A stretch of 64,000 bases of DNA from Strigops habroptila. Lineage: Eukaryota > Chordata > Aves > Psittaciformes > Psittacidae. The notes beneath the pieces were generated by a model, which was not told the origin of the DNA, ran no database searches, and saw only the letters and a program-made list of their open reading frames with translations. How positions within the stretch are numbered: the first letter of the stretch is position 1; every line of letters starts with the position of its first letter. This document shows positions 25,540 through 36,729 of the stretch, one piece after another. Location of the stretch: positions 8,411,761 to 8,475,760 of the forward strand of contig NC_044289.2 in NCBI RefSeq assembly GCF_004027225.2, read 5' to 3'. Made by a program: the position numbers and the translations under genes.

Positions 25540-28500
25540 AATAGGTGCATATGGGCATGAATAACTGTTTCCAGAAAGTGATAAAAATGACCAGTTCAAG
25601 AATTTCTCTATTTAAAGAAGGGGTGAGGAGGAAGGCTTTGAATTCTAAACCAATATATCTTAAGGGTAAAGATTTCTCTTAAGTCGTCCCCTGCTGTTAT
25701 TACAGGATTCAAGAATTGTGAACTGCCCTGAACTCTCCTGCTTTGTCCTTGTGGTACCTAGGTTCGCTGCTCTTTGTCATTTATCGATGCTCCTTATTGA
25801 TAAGTATTTTACAGCCCAGAGTTTATAGCAGGCATGGAGCAGACGCTTTGTGGGTCTTCTGGATTAAAGATCTGCTATGGATGCCTGTGGTTCTTGACCT
25901 TTCAATAGTCCCTTGCTTTCTGTATCAGTATAACTTGGAATGTGACATCTGGGCACAGAGGGAAATTTAGGAAGACCCTCTTTGTATTTATAGAACTTTA
26001 AAGACTTACATAATCAGAGGCCCTGCGTGAACTCAGCTGAACCCAAAAAACAGCATTCAGTGTTGTAGGGATCTTGGCAAATAGGTTGCTGTAACGTTCC
26101 CTGCACGTGTTCCAGTGGGGAAAATTGCTCCCCACGATTGCTTGTTCTCCAGCATAGTAATAGAATGCAGAGTATCTTGCAAGTGATTTATAAGTCATAG
26201 GGTAAATTTTGTTTTTCTTTCAATAATTTTAACCTGGTGCCATACACAAAATGATTGCCTGTCTAATATGATGCTAGGCCAAGCTCTGCACACACATGGA
26301 ATGTAAACCCACAGAAGTAATCTGGAATATGAGAGATGGACGGATTCAAAAACTTATATATGTAACAAGATGAGGGAAAGAGGAAGAAGTTTATTTCACT
26401 AAATCACCCTAAGTTTCTTTGTTTTATTCTAAATCCTCCAACAGACTCTGCCTCCAATGCCAGATTAATTTGATACTAGAACAAATAACATTTATTATGT
26501 AAAATTTTGGGTGAGATTTGAGGTACTGAAAGCAAGATGTTACAAGTACTTAACCATTGTGTAGATGGTTGAAAGTTAAGTCATAATCATTAGGATCTCA
26601 AGTAGTAAAACTGAGTTTTGAGGGGGTTTAATGCTGCTCTCCATTCCGAATCTAAACCTAAGGCTGGATACATATCTCTCTAGGTTGCCTGTCCCCAAGA
26701 CAGTCCCACTGGAGTGTCCCCTCACTTGGAGGCTGTGGAAGTCTGGCAGGTGGTTAAACATGTTGTGCCTCAGATATTATTCCTGCAGCAATCCTGCTAT
26801 GCTGAACGTGGGCTATTTAGCATTCCATCCAATTGGCTTAATTTTTGAAGGAGAAACTATAGCATGGTCAGATTTAACCTGATACAATGCTGCACAATTG
26901 CTTCTGATTGTTTTAAGTTATTTCAAGTCAGTTACTTATTATCATTTTGGCTAACAAATATTGACACATCAGTATTCCACCCATGGCTGAACTGACATGA
27001 GCACATAAATACGATGCTAAGCAAGCTGGCAAGTACCTTTTGTTCACAGCTACTCAAATTAAAGACAGGTACTTTGGTGTGTCTTCAACCAGAAACAAAC
27101 TGTGAAAATTCATTTCCCAGTGCTATTTGGGTATTTTTGTAACTCACTATGATCACAGTGCGTATGCAGGTACAAGTTAAAAATAAGCTTTTCAACTCTT
27201 GCCTGTTTACACAATATTAGAAGCACTTTATAAAAGTGGATGTTAATTAATGCTCTATTTTAATGGCCTTCCTATGAATTCATAAGTACATTCTGAAGAG
27301 ACTTTCAAATATAATTTACTTTCAAAACAATTGGGATTATCGTGATCAAAATAATTCAGATATTATTCTTTTATTTCCCCTGCCTTTACTATGAAATTGA
27401 TTGTGTTTAGATGTCTCAAATGTACAGAAAAGGTAAAAAAAAAAGAAATTCCTTCTTCGTTTCAATCTACTAATTTTAAAAGAGAGCTAGGTAAGCATCA
27501 AGTTTTCAGAGATGTTAGGTATATACTTGTGCTTAAGAAAAAGGTAGTTATATATTTAATTTCTATTTAAGATATCTTGCTTGCACCAAGCTATCAGTAA
27601 ACTAAACTCACACAGTCATAGGAACTTAACTGTTAAGTTGACAAACATGTTAAGCACAGAAGCACTTACTAAGATGTTCTCTACAGAGATGCGCTTTTTG
27701 ATAGCTCTACCTAAAATATTCAGGAGATATAAATGTTTTCAGAGGAATTCCTTGAAGTTGTGGAAAATGTTTGTTATGCAAACTATGGTGTGAACTTTCC
27801 TGATTTAGCATGTTATTTTGTAGGACTGAGTGGAGAGCTCTCCAGTGTGAAGTGTTAAATTATGATCTGCAGAATAACAGGACCATACACTGCTCAGAAT
27901 AGTGAACATGTAGGGCTACACCATATGCTGTGTCTAAGGGAAGCGTGGAAGTGTGGCTTCATGCTCTCTTAAACCCAGCCTTAGCACAATCACTGAATTC
28001 CCCCCAGGGCTGTATGCCTTTGGCTCAGGTCTTCATGCTCTCAATTCCACTGCAAACCAAGAGCAGGTGTAATAGGGTAATTTGCTCATGCTTTTGGTGA
28101 AAGTCCTATAGTCGCTCAGGGGAGTGAGTCAGTTGAATTGTCTTGCTGATAATAGAAACAACTTGTTTAGAATAAAAAATGACCTTAAATTCACCTGAGT
28201 GTGTCATTTTTGTTAAATACATTTTTACATTTTTCTATACTCATCTTTTCTGGATTGGGCAGAAATGCCAAAAATGCCAAAATACTTTGAATTTATTTGT
28301 ATTTGTGGTCATTTTGTTGCCAGAGCACACTAGAAATGTTAGCAATGATGTCTTTTCTCACAAGACTTTTTGTCTTTTATACAAAGAAAAACGTTCAGGT
28401 AAGCAGCTGTTCTCTTGGGACTGCATCTGAACAGGCTGCACAACCAGACATAAGCTGTGATCTAAACAATTGCTTAACTATGTAAAGTTTAGATCTTGAT

Positions 28501-30265
28501 CTGAGCTTACAGCTTCCGTCTCTACTAGCAACAACAGACTGGAACTAAAATCCTTTACCCAAATGTCTTTGAACTTCTGGAGAGTTACAGGCAGATGAGA
28601 TTACAGGCTTCTTGGCTTGGACCCACCTCTCTTTTTTATTATTATTATTTTTAGGGGCCGTTTTCAATGTGTTTAGTCAATACCAGAGGGGCAGCCCCAC
28701 TGTATAACAACTTCTGATAAGTTTCTCTAGGTTTAAAGGACATGTGACCAATGTTTATTTGGCTTAGGAAAAAGGAACATCTAAACTGCGCATCAAGGGC
28801 AGGGGACAGTAAACATTTCTGCTTCCACATCTATCTAAAACATGAGGAGAATATCTTGTCCAAACAAGTAAATTATTGAACTTTCTTTTTCAAAACAGCA
28901 TAGGAAATCCCTACTTTATCATCTGTCTATTAACTAGAAAAGGAGGTATGGCTTTCCAGTCTCCCTTTGACTCCTTAAGTGGAACAAAAGTCTGGAAGAG
29001 AATTTTTTAGCCAGCCCATGTAGTTATCAAAACACAAGGAGGTGAAGGGGACATGTCAGATGAAGTAAATACAAAGGGTGAAGCAGCTGAGTCGAAAGTT
29101 ACCATGAAATGGTATGCTTGGTGCAAAAATGATTGCAAATGCAGAGACAATAAAACTTGAAATGTTAAGATCCAGCACAGTTACACATCTGAGTTTCCAT
29201 TTATTGTGGTTCACTATTTTAAAAAGGATCCTGGGTCATAAACATGGCTGCCAGGAGGTCCACCTGGGTCCCATGAAAAGGATAATAAATACCCCTCCCC
29301 CGAATTTCTTCTGTCATATTACAGATATTGCAGTGATTGCTTTGGGGCTTTCAACCAGGGCCCTAGGAACTGTGTCCCCTGTGCTTTCCTCTCTCCATAA
29401 GTCGTGGTTATAAAACATTTTCATCTGTGCTCTGTATCAGAAAGCATCTGCATTTTATTATATTTCATCTTTGTGCCAAGAAAGGAATATGTTTTGGAAC
29501 TTCCGAGCACCATCATATAATTTTCATTAATAAAAGGAGGAGGGAAGTACTATCATCCAGCACTTGAAATGACCTTAAAAAGGGGACCCATGCGAAACTG
29601 CGCAGAAACAAAAGATCTGGAGTAGCAGGGCCTAAGTTGTCTGTTGTAGAAGGTCTTTGATGTTACAGTAATAATGAACAATCAGTGCCAACGTTTTGAT
29701 ATTAAAAAAATTAAGGGGAAGAAATAAAAAGAAAATTTATACTGGTTACTCATAGAACATAAAATACTGATATCCTGTTGTAGCCACATATCAGCTCAGC
29801 TTAAGTATGTTCAGGAGTATAACTAAAACAAGGCATGGCTGTCTGCTTTTTAAAATCTAGCAGGAGAAAGCAAAGCCTTTACAGCATTTCTTATTATCAT
29901 CTCTTTCTAGAATAATCTGTGCCAGGATTTTCCACTGTCAGTAAAGAGAAGGCTGAACCAGCCTCTTCTTTTCTTTTTGGCAGAAAGAAGCTGTGCAGCC
30001 ACAAATCCAAGGAATTCCCTGTCCTTTCATGGATCTTGGCAAGGCATTAACAACACCTTGCTCTCTCCTCACTCTTCCATTTGTTTTTTGTAGTAGGGTA
30101 AAGGATATCAAGGTGTGCTGGCAAGTACCTCTGGCCTGTGTAGAGTAGATGTTCTCCCAAGTGACAGAGCTCAATGTCATTGGAAACGCTGTCTGCAATG
30201 CACAAGTCAGCCCAACTAGTCCTCCCTGTCCTGCTTTCTGGTGACATTTATTTTCTCCATGAATT
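25540..30265. other. non-coding stretch, nothing recognised
   Basis: No gene is recognised. Short simple runs occur: an A10 near 27436 and a TTA-type run near 28636-28651. Reading frames are all under 100 codons and unremarkable. The region 29940-30240 is open in two minus-strand frames, but the peptides show no domain features. Confidence 0.5.
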
Positions 30266-30267
30266 TA

Positions 30268-30400
30268 GGAGCTCATTTAATCAACCTCAGTTTCCCAATG
30301 TGTAAAACGAGAAAATATTATTGGTCTTCATGAGACCATAATGAGGGCAAAAAGGTCAATCAGAGCTCTAAGCTGAGAAGTGCTTTGCAAGTGCAAAGTA
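30268..30400 (+). mobile_element. MIR-like SINE, 3' two thirds
   Basis: From 30285 the sequence reads cctcagtttcccaatgtgta and continues aaac, closely paralleling the MIR core 'cctcagtttcctcatctgta'. It is followed in the right order by an aatattatt segment, a cttcatgagaccataatgag segment (MIR: cctcatagggttgttgtgag) and aagtgctttgcaagtgc near 30378-30394 (MIR: aagcgcttagaacagtgc). The 5' tRNA-like head is missing or unrecognisable. The copy is old and inactive. This is the clearest repeat in the window after the one at 25391. Confidence 0.68.
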
Positions 30401-30940
30401 TTTCTGACATGGACTTTTCTGTGAAGTTCTGTAGCTGGTATTTCAGCTTTTATTTTTATTTTGCCCAGTTTTAAATTGTTATCTTGAAAATGCACAATAG
30501 CAAATTTTTACAAACTTTAGCCAATCAGGATCAGCCCTCCCAGATAATGTAAATACAATTAGTTGATTTAAAGCACATTTCATGTTATGCTTATCTGCTA
30601 AGTGTTTCGGTTATGGCGTTGATACAGAATGAGTCACTCATACATATTCCTCAAGGAAGAGCCAAAAGATGGAAGGAAAATACAGCCTGAGGAAAAAGTC
30701 TATAAAGATTTCTCGCTTTTCTAATCCCTTCTCTCTAATGTTTCTTTGTAAATTTGTCAGATGGGAATGAAATTGCCTCATAACTCTCCAGATGTGAAGA
30801 GCATCACTGCACAAAATTACGTACTTGTCAAAGCAAGGGGGAATTTATGTTGGTGTTCCTGAGATGTGATTTTATTCAGTCTATTTCCTTTGTGCACATC
30901 ATAGCAACTAGAAAGACAAAAACAACTAGTTTATGTATAT

Positions 30941-31039
30941 CTTCTTTCTTTTCCCCCCTTTTTTTCACCTCTGGTGAATTGTTTAGCTTCTATTTTTCCC
31001 TTTTGTTTTCTTATCCCTCCCTCCCCCTCCTTTTATCTA
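30941..31039 (+). repeat. pyrimidine-rich tract
   Basis: About 100 bp is mostly C and T on the plus strand, interrupted once by acctctggtgaattg. It could form unusual DNA structures, or serve as a polypyrimidine tract if transcribed, but no acceptor AG and exon follow in a convincing way. Confidence 0.8.
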
Positions 31040-31592
31040 CTGCTTATTGCTAGTGACAGTAAACTTCCATCCAACAACGCTGTGATGAGAGCAGCTATGA
31101 TTCTACCAGCACCAGGCAGTTCAGACAAGTGCTGCGGTAATTTTTCCTACGGAGCACAGAAGGTGTGGCTTCTCTTCTGGTTAGGAAAGATATTGGTTTA
31201 GAAAACTGCAACATTTCTTGCAGGCAATCAAATTATTTGCATTATATTTTAGTATTTTAATTTAAACTTTGTGCATTTTTCACTCCAAAGCTTCTGCAGT
31301 TAACCATTATGGTTAAACTTACTGAAAACTTCTTCCAATAATACCCAGGTCCGGTTTTTTTGTGATATTTTGGGTCATATAGTTCTTGGTCTTTGTGCAG
31401 TATTTCTTCCTTTAGTTTAAAGCTCTATTATTAAATGAAGTCTAAAGCATTAGGTACATAAACTCCTCTGAATTTCAGCTACTCCTGGCCATGACCTTCT
31501 CAAGACATTTAAAAAAATTCAGCTTTTTAATCCTTCTATTTATGTGTCTTCCAAATACCTAAGATGGTCTTAAAATCAGTATTAATGGGGGG

Positions 31593-31608
31593 AAAAAAAA
31601 AAAAAAAA
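31593..31608. repeat. poly(A) tract, A16
   Basis: Sixteen A preceded by six G (aatggggggaaa) and followed by caactaaaaagag. No retroposon body is recognised upstream. Confidence 0.95.
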
Positions 31609-33419
31609 CAACTAAAAAGAGATCTTCAAAGCATTATTCATGATGGATCTACTAACCTCTTCTAAGCAACTGGTCTGACACGTCTCGCCTAACAGGGGCT
31701 TTTAGGTTCCCTCTCAAAGCGCAGGATGAAGAGATACAGATCTATCCGTACTTCATACTACCTGTCGTAAGCACAGTCCAGGGCTTCCCCCTTCCCACAT
31801 GCACTTATGTATTTACATCAACTATCAAGGGAAGTCTAAATTACTAACTTAGCCTGGACATCTTTCAGGTGAGATGGATCTGGATGCAGGTGCCCAGCCA
31901 GCTTGGTTTATTTTATTCCATGTCACTTCCCTGGGCTTGTGTTAGATTAGATGTCCCTCTACCCATATTTTAGGAACAGACAAGCTCTGGTTTCATCTTA
32001 CTTAAATAACAAATATAGTTTGGCTCTTATGATCTGGCCACAGATGAATCTTTCTATAACTGAAGATGGGCCTAAGCTATAAAAATCAAATGCTGCCTCT
32101 TCTGTCTTTTTCTCCTCCCTTTGGAAATTGGTGTTCACTTCCCTACATATATGTAAAACCACCCATATTCTGGGGGTGTTAAAAGGGTAAACTTCAGTTT
32201 GCTTGCACACCAAGACATGTCGTGTGTTTACAAGTAAAAGAAATATTCTCAGAATGATGAATGTGGTGATACAAGAGTAGGTGATATGCTGAGGATGTCA
32301 TGATTTTGCAAGGCAATGTTAGAGAAAAAATGATTTAACTGGATGTTAAGTTTTCTGGGAGATGGATTGTGAGGTTATTCATTATCTAGCAAAATAGACT
32401 CCTAATGTATGCTTCTAAGTGCTGTTTCAGTATAGAAAAGTCATAGATATTAAAACCCAACTTGGCTCTGTCCCTGCTAAGAAAGTATATGTAAAAATAT
32501 ATTTGAACTTGTTCTCAAACTGTTTTTATGCTGTAAAAACCTTCTTATAGAGTCCATCACCAATTCCTGTATGAAAAACACCTAGAAGAGGCTATAGATA
32601 AGGCAAAGTCTGTACATACCCTCATAATCAAACATCCAGTCCCTTTTTATATTACTAGGCTCTACAGCTTTTTGTATGACCTTCCAAATATTATCCTTAT
32701 GCAGTCAAAACCAATGTGTCATTGTATACAATCTCCAAAAATAATACATCTTGTACTGCCCAGAGTGATAAAAGGAAAGGCAGTGTCTGCCCCCTTCATT
32801 ACCACCACTAAGAAACACATTCAGTCTAGAACTAGCAGCAAAATAATTCACAACTGAGAACAGTTGTGTGTACCAGGACAGAGATGCTTTACGCTACCTG
32901 TTGGATCAAAAGATGAGTGTATTTCTTTTGCCTTCATCATGGTCTGGTCCTGTAAGTGTCTATGTGTGAAACGGTCCTTGAAGTCAATGAGCCCTTAATA
33001 CTGTTGGTTAATATTAGATATCTATCAGCATTTTACCATAGCGGGGTTGTAAAATACTGGCTTAGAACAATGAAGAAGAGTTCTCGGAGTCATATCAATG
33101 ACTTCTTAAAGCAGTTTTCCCTGCAGTATATAGGGTATAAAATTATTATGGTATTGATAGAGCTGGGAGGCTGATCTTAGCAGCCTTGATCAGGGGCCTG
33201 GAGATCCCTGCAAAAAGCAGCAAAGTAAATGCCAAGCCACATATTGTAAAGTAACAAGAAGAATTTTTATTATTGCTTTTTTTCCCTTTTGTATTTTCCT
33301 TACCATTTTGATCAGATGTACATTGTTTATAACCCCTAGTTTACTGGCCCCAAATATCATTATGACGTCTGCACTATGATATATGTTTGGTTGTTACCCT
33401 TTTAATGGATAAAAAAAGA

Positions 33420-33860
33420 TTTAAGTACTTCATTCTGTTGCATTTTGACAGCTGTTAGCCATCATTTTTCCATTCACCTGCATTTAGCAATCCCATAAAG
33501 GGAGGCAATCTTAGAACTAACAAGAGCTGGGCACTGCAAGGTGATAATTCTGTATCACTTTGGCCTATAAATACCTGACAGGCTTTGCGCTGAGTCAGCA
33601 GTCTGTAACAAAGTGGCAGCCATGCCCTTTTATCTGTGTGAGTGTTTCACAGCAATTGGACTATCAGCCCCTGCAGTGAAAATCCATAGTATCGATCAGG
33701 CTATTTCTCCACTGTAATTCTTTTGTAGGAAATCCCTGATGACAAATTTTATCTGCACCACTTTTTGATTGCTGGTTTGATGTAAGCGATCTCCAAGGGC
33801 AGAGTTAAGCTCCTGGCCGTTCCACATTATCAAGCACTAGCTTTATTTACTGAAACTACA
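33420..33860. promoter_or_regulatory. candidate developmental enhancer with a MAF/AP-1 palindrome
   Basis: This is the best-looking regulatory block in the window. It carries TGACAGCTG (33446-33454, a TALE site fused to an E-box), a MEF2-like CTATAAATAC (33565-33574) followed by a second TGACAG, and the perfect 11-bp palindrome GCTGAGTCAGC (33589-33599). With its flanks the palindrome matches 12 of 13 bases of the MAF recognition element TGCTGAGTCAGCA. ACAAAG (33608-33613, SOX/TCF-like) and ATCGAT (33691-33696, CUX/ONECUT-like) follow. The block is free of simple repeats for over 400 bp. Known biology: MAF, NRL, NF-E2 and AP-1 bind such palindromes. Enhancer activity is inference. Confidence 0.42.
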
Positions 33861-33869
33861 GTTGTGGTC

Positions 33870-36425
33870 ACCAATGAAAATAAAAAAGTGAGAGGGAGAA
33901 AGGAGGAGGTGGAAGAGGCTGAAAATTAAGAACAAAATAATATTTCAAAATGCATGAGTGAGGGGAGGAAGAAAATAGTTGCATCAGCTACTTGATTGTT
34001 AAGTGTAAGTTATAAAAGCATGTACTGCATTTATAAACATATAAATAGCAGAAATATGTTTTGATAAAAATGTCTACATGATATAGGGCTGTATCTCAAA
34101 AGTGGAATGGTTTTGGACCTCGTCCTGCAAGCTTTTGATCATGGAATGATCCTCCAGGTACCCCTAGGACTGCCCTGCTGGGAAAGGACTATGCACATCA
34201 GTAAGAAAGAATTTGATTTCATTCTGTTTTCAAACTGATAAATATTCCTTTTGAGCCGCTTCACTTGTAGTTATTTCAGTAAGTCCCAGGTCACACGAGG
34301 GCTTGCTGTTGTGATAAGGCTTCAGGTTTTTTCTGTAGTCTCAAGAAATGTGGAGCTGGGTCTGTTCAGACACATATTCAAGACCAGATGCTCATGAAAA
34401 GCTGCTATGTATAAACCTCTGGTTTAAGCGTATTCATAGTAGAAACCTGTATTAGTGATACCACCCTGTGGATTAGTTTAGGCTCTTTAGTCTACAAATG
34501 AAAATCCTACAAAAGGAAGTTCATAATTTTCCAGTCTACCTGCGCTAAGACTGAAAAGCATCAGATATTACAGAATGCAGAAATGCTGTTAATGTAAATT
34601 CAAAATTCATTCCACCTTTGATTTAATTGTCTCAGCACTTATTACATATTATCATTTGGACACCCCAAGTTTCTAATTTTTCACTTCCTCACAATTGAAC
34701 CCTTTAATCCTGTACCTTTAAGGAAGTTTTCTCACCATCAATAGTTGTCATAGTACATTGGTATTACTTAGTATGATGATGTTTTCTTTTTTGCAGAGAT
34801 GTCTTCTTTTTACCTAAGTAATGCAGCATGAAACAGTGAAGTAGTGCCTTATGTTTTTAAATAAAACCCTGAGTCATTGACATATCTCAAACATGGCACA
34901 TACAGTACAGAATTACTTAGGAAAATAGTCTACCTCCAGTCTGTTTTTTCACCCAAAACATGTTAAGCACAAAACCAAAAATAGCTTGCATAGCAATGAG
35001 CTCTCCATCAAGAAAATATCTGTTTGTATAGCTGGACTCCTGCTATGTCGCTCTGCTAAAATTCAGTTGCCTAGTAAATATATATCTCTGGATATATGGA
35101 TATATATCTTTGGATATATGTTTACTGAACAACATATATTGGATTAGGCACAGAGCCAGTCTAATTTCATGACTACACCTTTGAAAAATTGTTTGATTAA
35201 TACTGAGAGGAATAATTGTATGTGAAGGGAATAGTAAACATTACCCACTAGCATGGATTTTCAGCAGATAATGTGAAGTACTTTGTCCATTCAGAACCCT
35301 ATGCCAAAGAAAGCACCTGCTATATTATTTTCTTCAGCAATAGCTCAGATTAAATAAATGAATACCAATTAAGTATTGAGAGTAATTGGGATTATGTGGG
35401 AGAAACTATTTTGGCATTTCTTATGGTTAAGCACATTCGAAGTCTGAATAAGTTCAAAGTTTGAGTAAGTTTGATTCATAAAAGTAGAATCATACAATGC
35501 AGAGAGAGACAACAAGATTTTCAGGGGAAGTCGAACAAATTTCAGAATCAATGAAATCCTTTATTTAAGTTTTATAATTACATATCTCTACCCAAGATTT
35601 TTGACATAATATAGCGAACAAAATTCAAAGCACACAGTTTAGCCCAAAGTCTGTTATTATTACTGAATTATCATAAATCCCAAACACATTGTGCAACACT
35701 TTTTCTCTAAATTATCATAGCATAATTGTCCATCCTTTTCTATACCCATGAATACAATTTTGCCCTGTGCTTGAAAGGTTAGCATATCTGTGACTGGATT
35801 GACCAACGTAAGATCTAATTCATTAATGACTATTTTATGTTCCAACCTTGTTTTCTAATAAGGCATTTCAAGTGCAGTTGCCTCCAGTACCCAAGAGAAG
35901 ATAAAGCCTTTTGGGTAGACCTTAACCCACATTAGGGCCTTGCAGGCCAATGCCAACTTTGAGGTATTGATGATATATTTGACAAAGAATGGGACATAGT
36001 TTATAAATTATTTTGATTTATTTTATGTTTTATCTTTAAATTTATTCCTGATGAAAAGTACTAAATTGACATCAATAGGGTCCTTTTTTTGCGTGTGTGG
36101 TACAGACAGGCATTCACTTGGTTTAAGACCACCAACCCATGTCACTTAAACTACTGAACACCCATCAAGTAATATGGGTTCCAATTACTACTAACCTGAG
36201 CTAGAGTTGAACCAGTGACCTTGAAATACCCTGTATCCCATTAACAGTTCCCAAAGCTGTCCAGTCCTATGGTGTTTGATTATTCTGAATACAACAAAAG
36301 AGCTTTCCTTCATTTTTCTGTATTTCATTTCTTAAAACTGCTTAAAATTAGGGGTGGATAGGTATCGAAATACTCAATTTACAGTTTTTCTCTATCTCTA
36401 ATACCACATCTACAAGAACAGCTTT
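33870..36425. other. non-coding stretch with a tandem duplication
   Basis: No gene is recognised. A 21-bp unit is tandemly duplicated at 35078-35120. The sequence at 34113-34210 (tcctgcaagcttttgatc, then ggactatgcacatcagtaag) loosely resembles an old repeat with a 'gatcctgcaa ... atgagtaa' pattern seen in sauropsids, but is too decayed to call firmly. The rest is unremarkable. Confidence 0.5.
35078..35120. repeat. 21-bp tandem duplication, 20 of 21 identical
   Basis: Two copies of a unit that starts atatatatct and ends ggatatatg, at 35078-35098 and 35100-35120, differ only at one C/T position and are separated by one G. The near identity suggests a recent slippage-type duplication. Confidence 0.92.
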
Positions 36426-36429
36426 CATT

Positions 36430-36720
36430 TTCACTGAGAATACCTCCCGCTGAAATGAAATTCTCTTTTCTCAGTCCTTGATGCCTTGTCTGTCAGTGAC
36501 GTATTTTGCACACCTAGATCTCAAGAATCAGTAAAAGCTGGCATGCTTCTGCCTCGCATTACATTCAGTGTGGTCTCAGACTCTCAGGATGGATCCTGGT
36601 ATATCCTCTCTATTATGGGAGCATGCCAAGAGCTGACCGGATAATAAGAAATGAGCCATTAGATGCTAATTTCTGTTTGTGGAATACCTCTCATTAGATT
36701 TTCTATATTAATTAGATTTT
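36430..36720. promoter_or_regulatory. candidate conserved block rich in homeodomain sites
   Basis: The right part (36640-36718) has several ATTA/TAAT cores: ccattagatg (36656-36665), gctaatttc, ctcattagat (36690-36699) and attaattag (36707-36715). A RUNX-like TGTGG sits at 36678-36682. The left part contains a CRE-like tgacgtatt (about 36497-36505). The block ends abruptly at T-rich tracts from 36717. The motif density and lack of simple repeats inside the block suggest an enhancer. Confidence 0.33.
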
Positions 36721-36729
36721 TTTTTTTCC

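Larger units (their letters stand above)
30405..33415. other. non-coding stretch with pyrimidine-rich DNA
   Basis: No gene is recognised. It includes a C/T-rich tract at 30941-31039 and an A16 tract at 31593-31608. Reading frames are short. Nothing else stands out. Confidence 0.55.
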
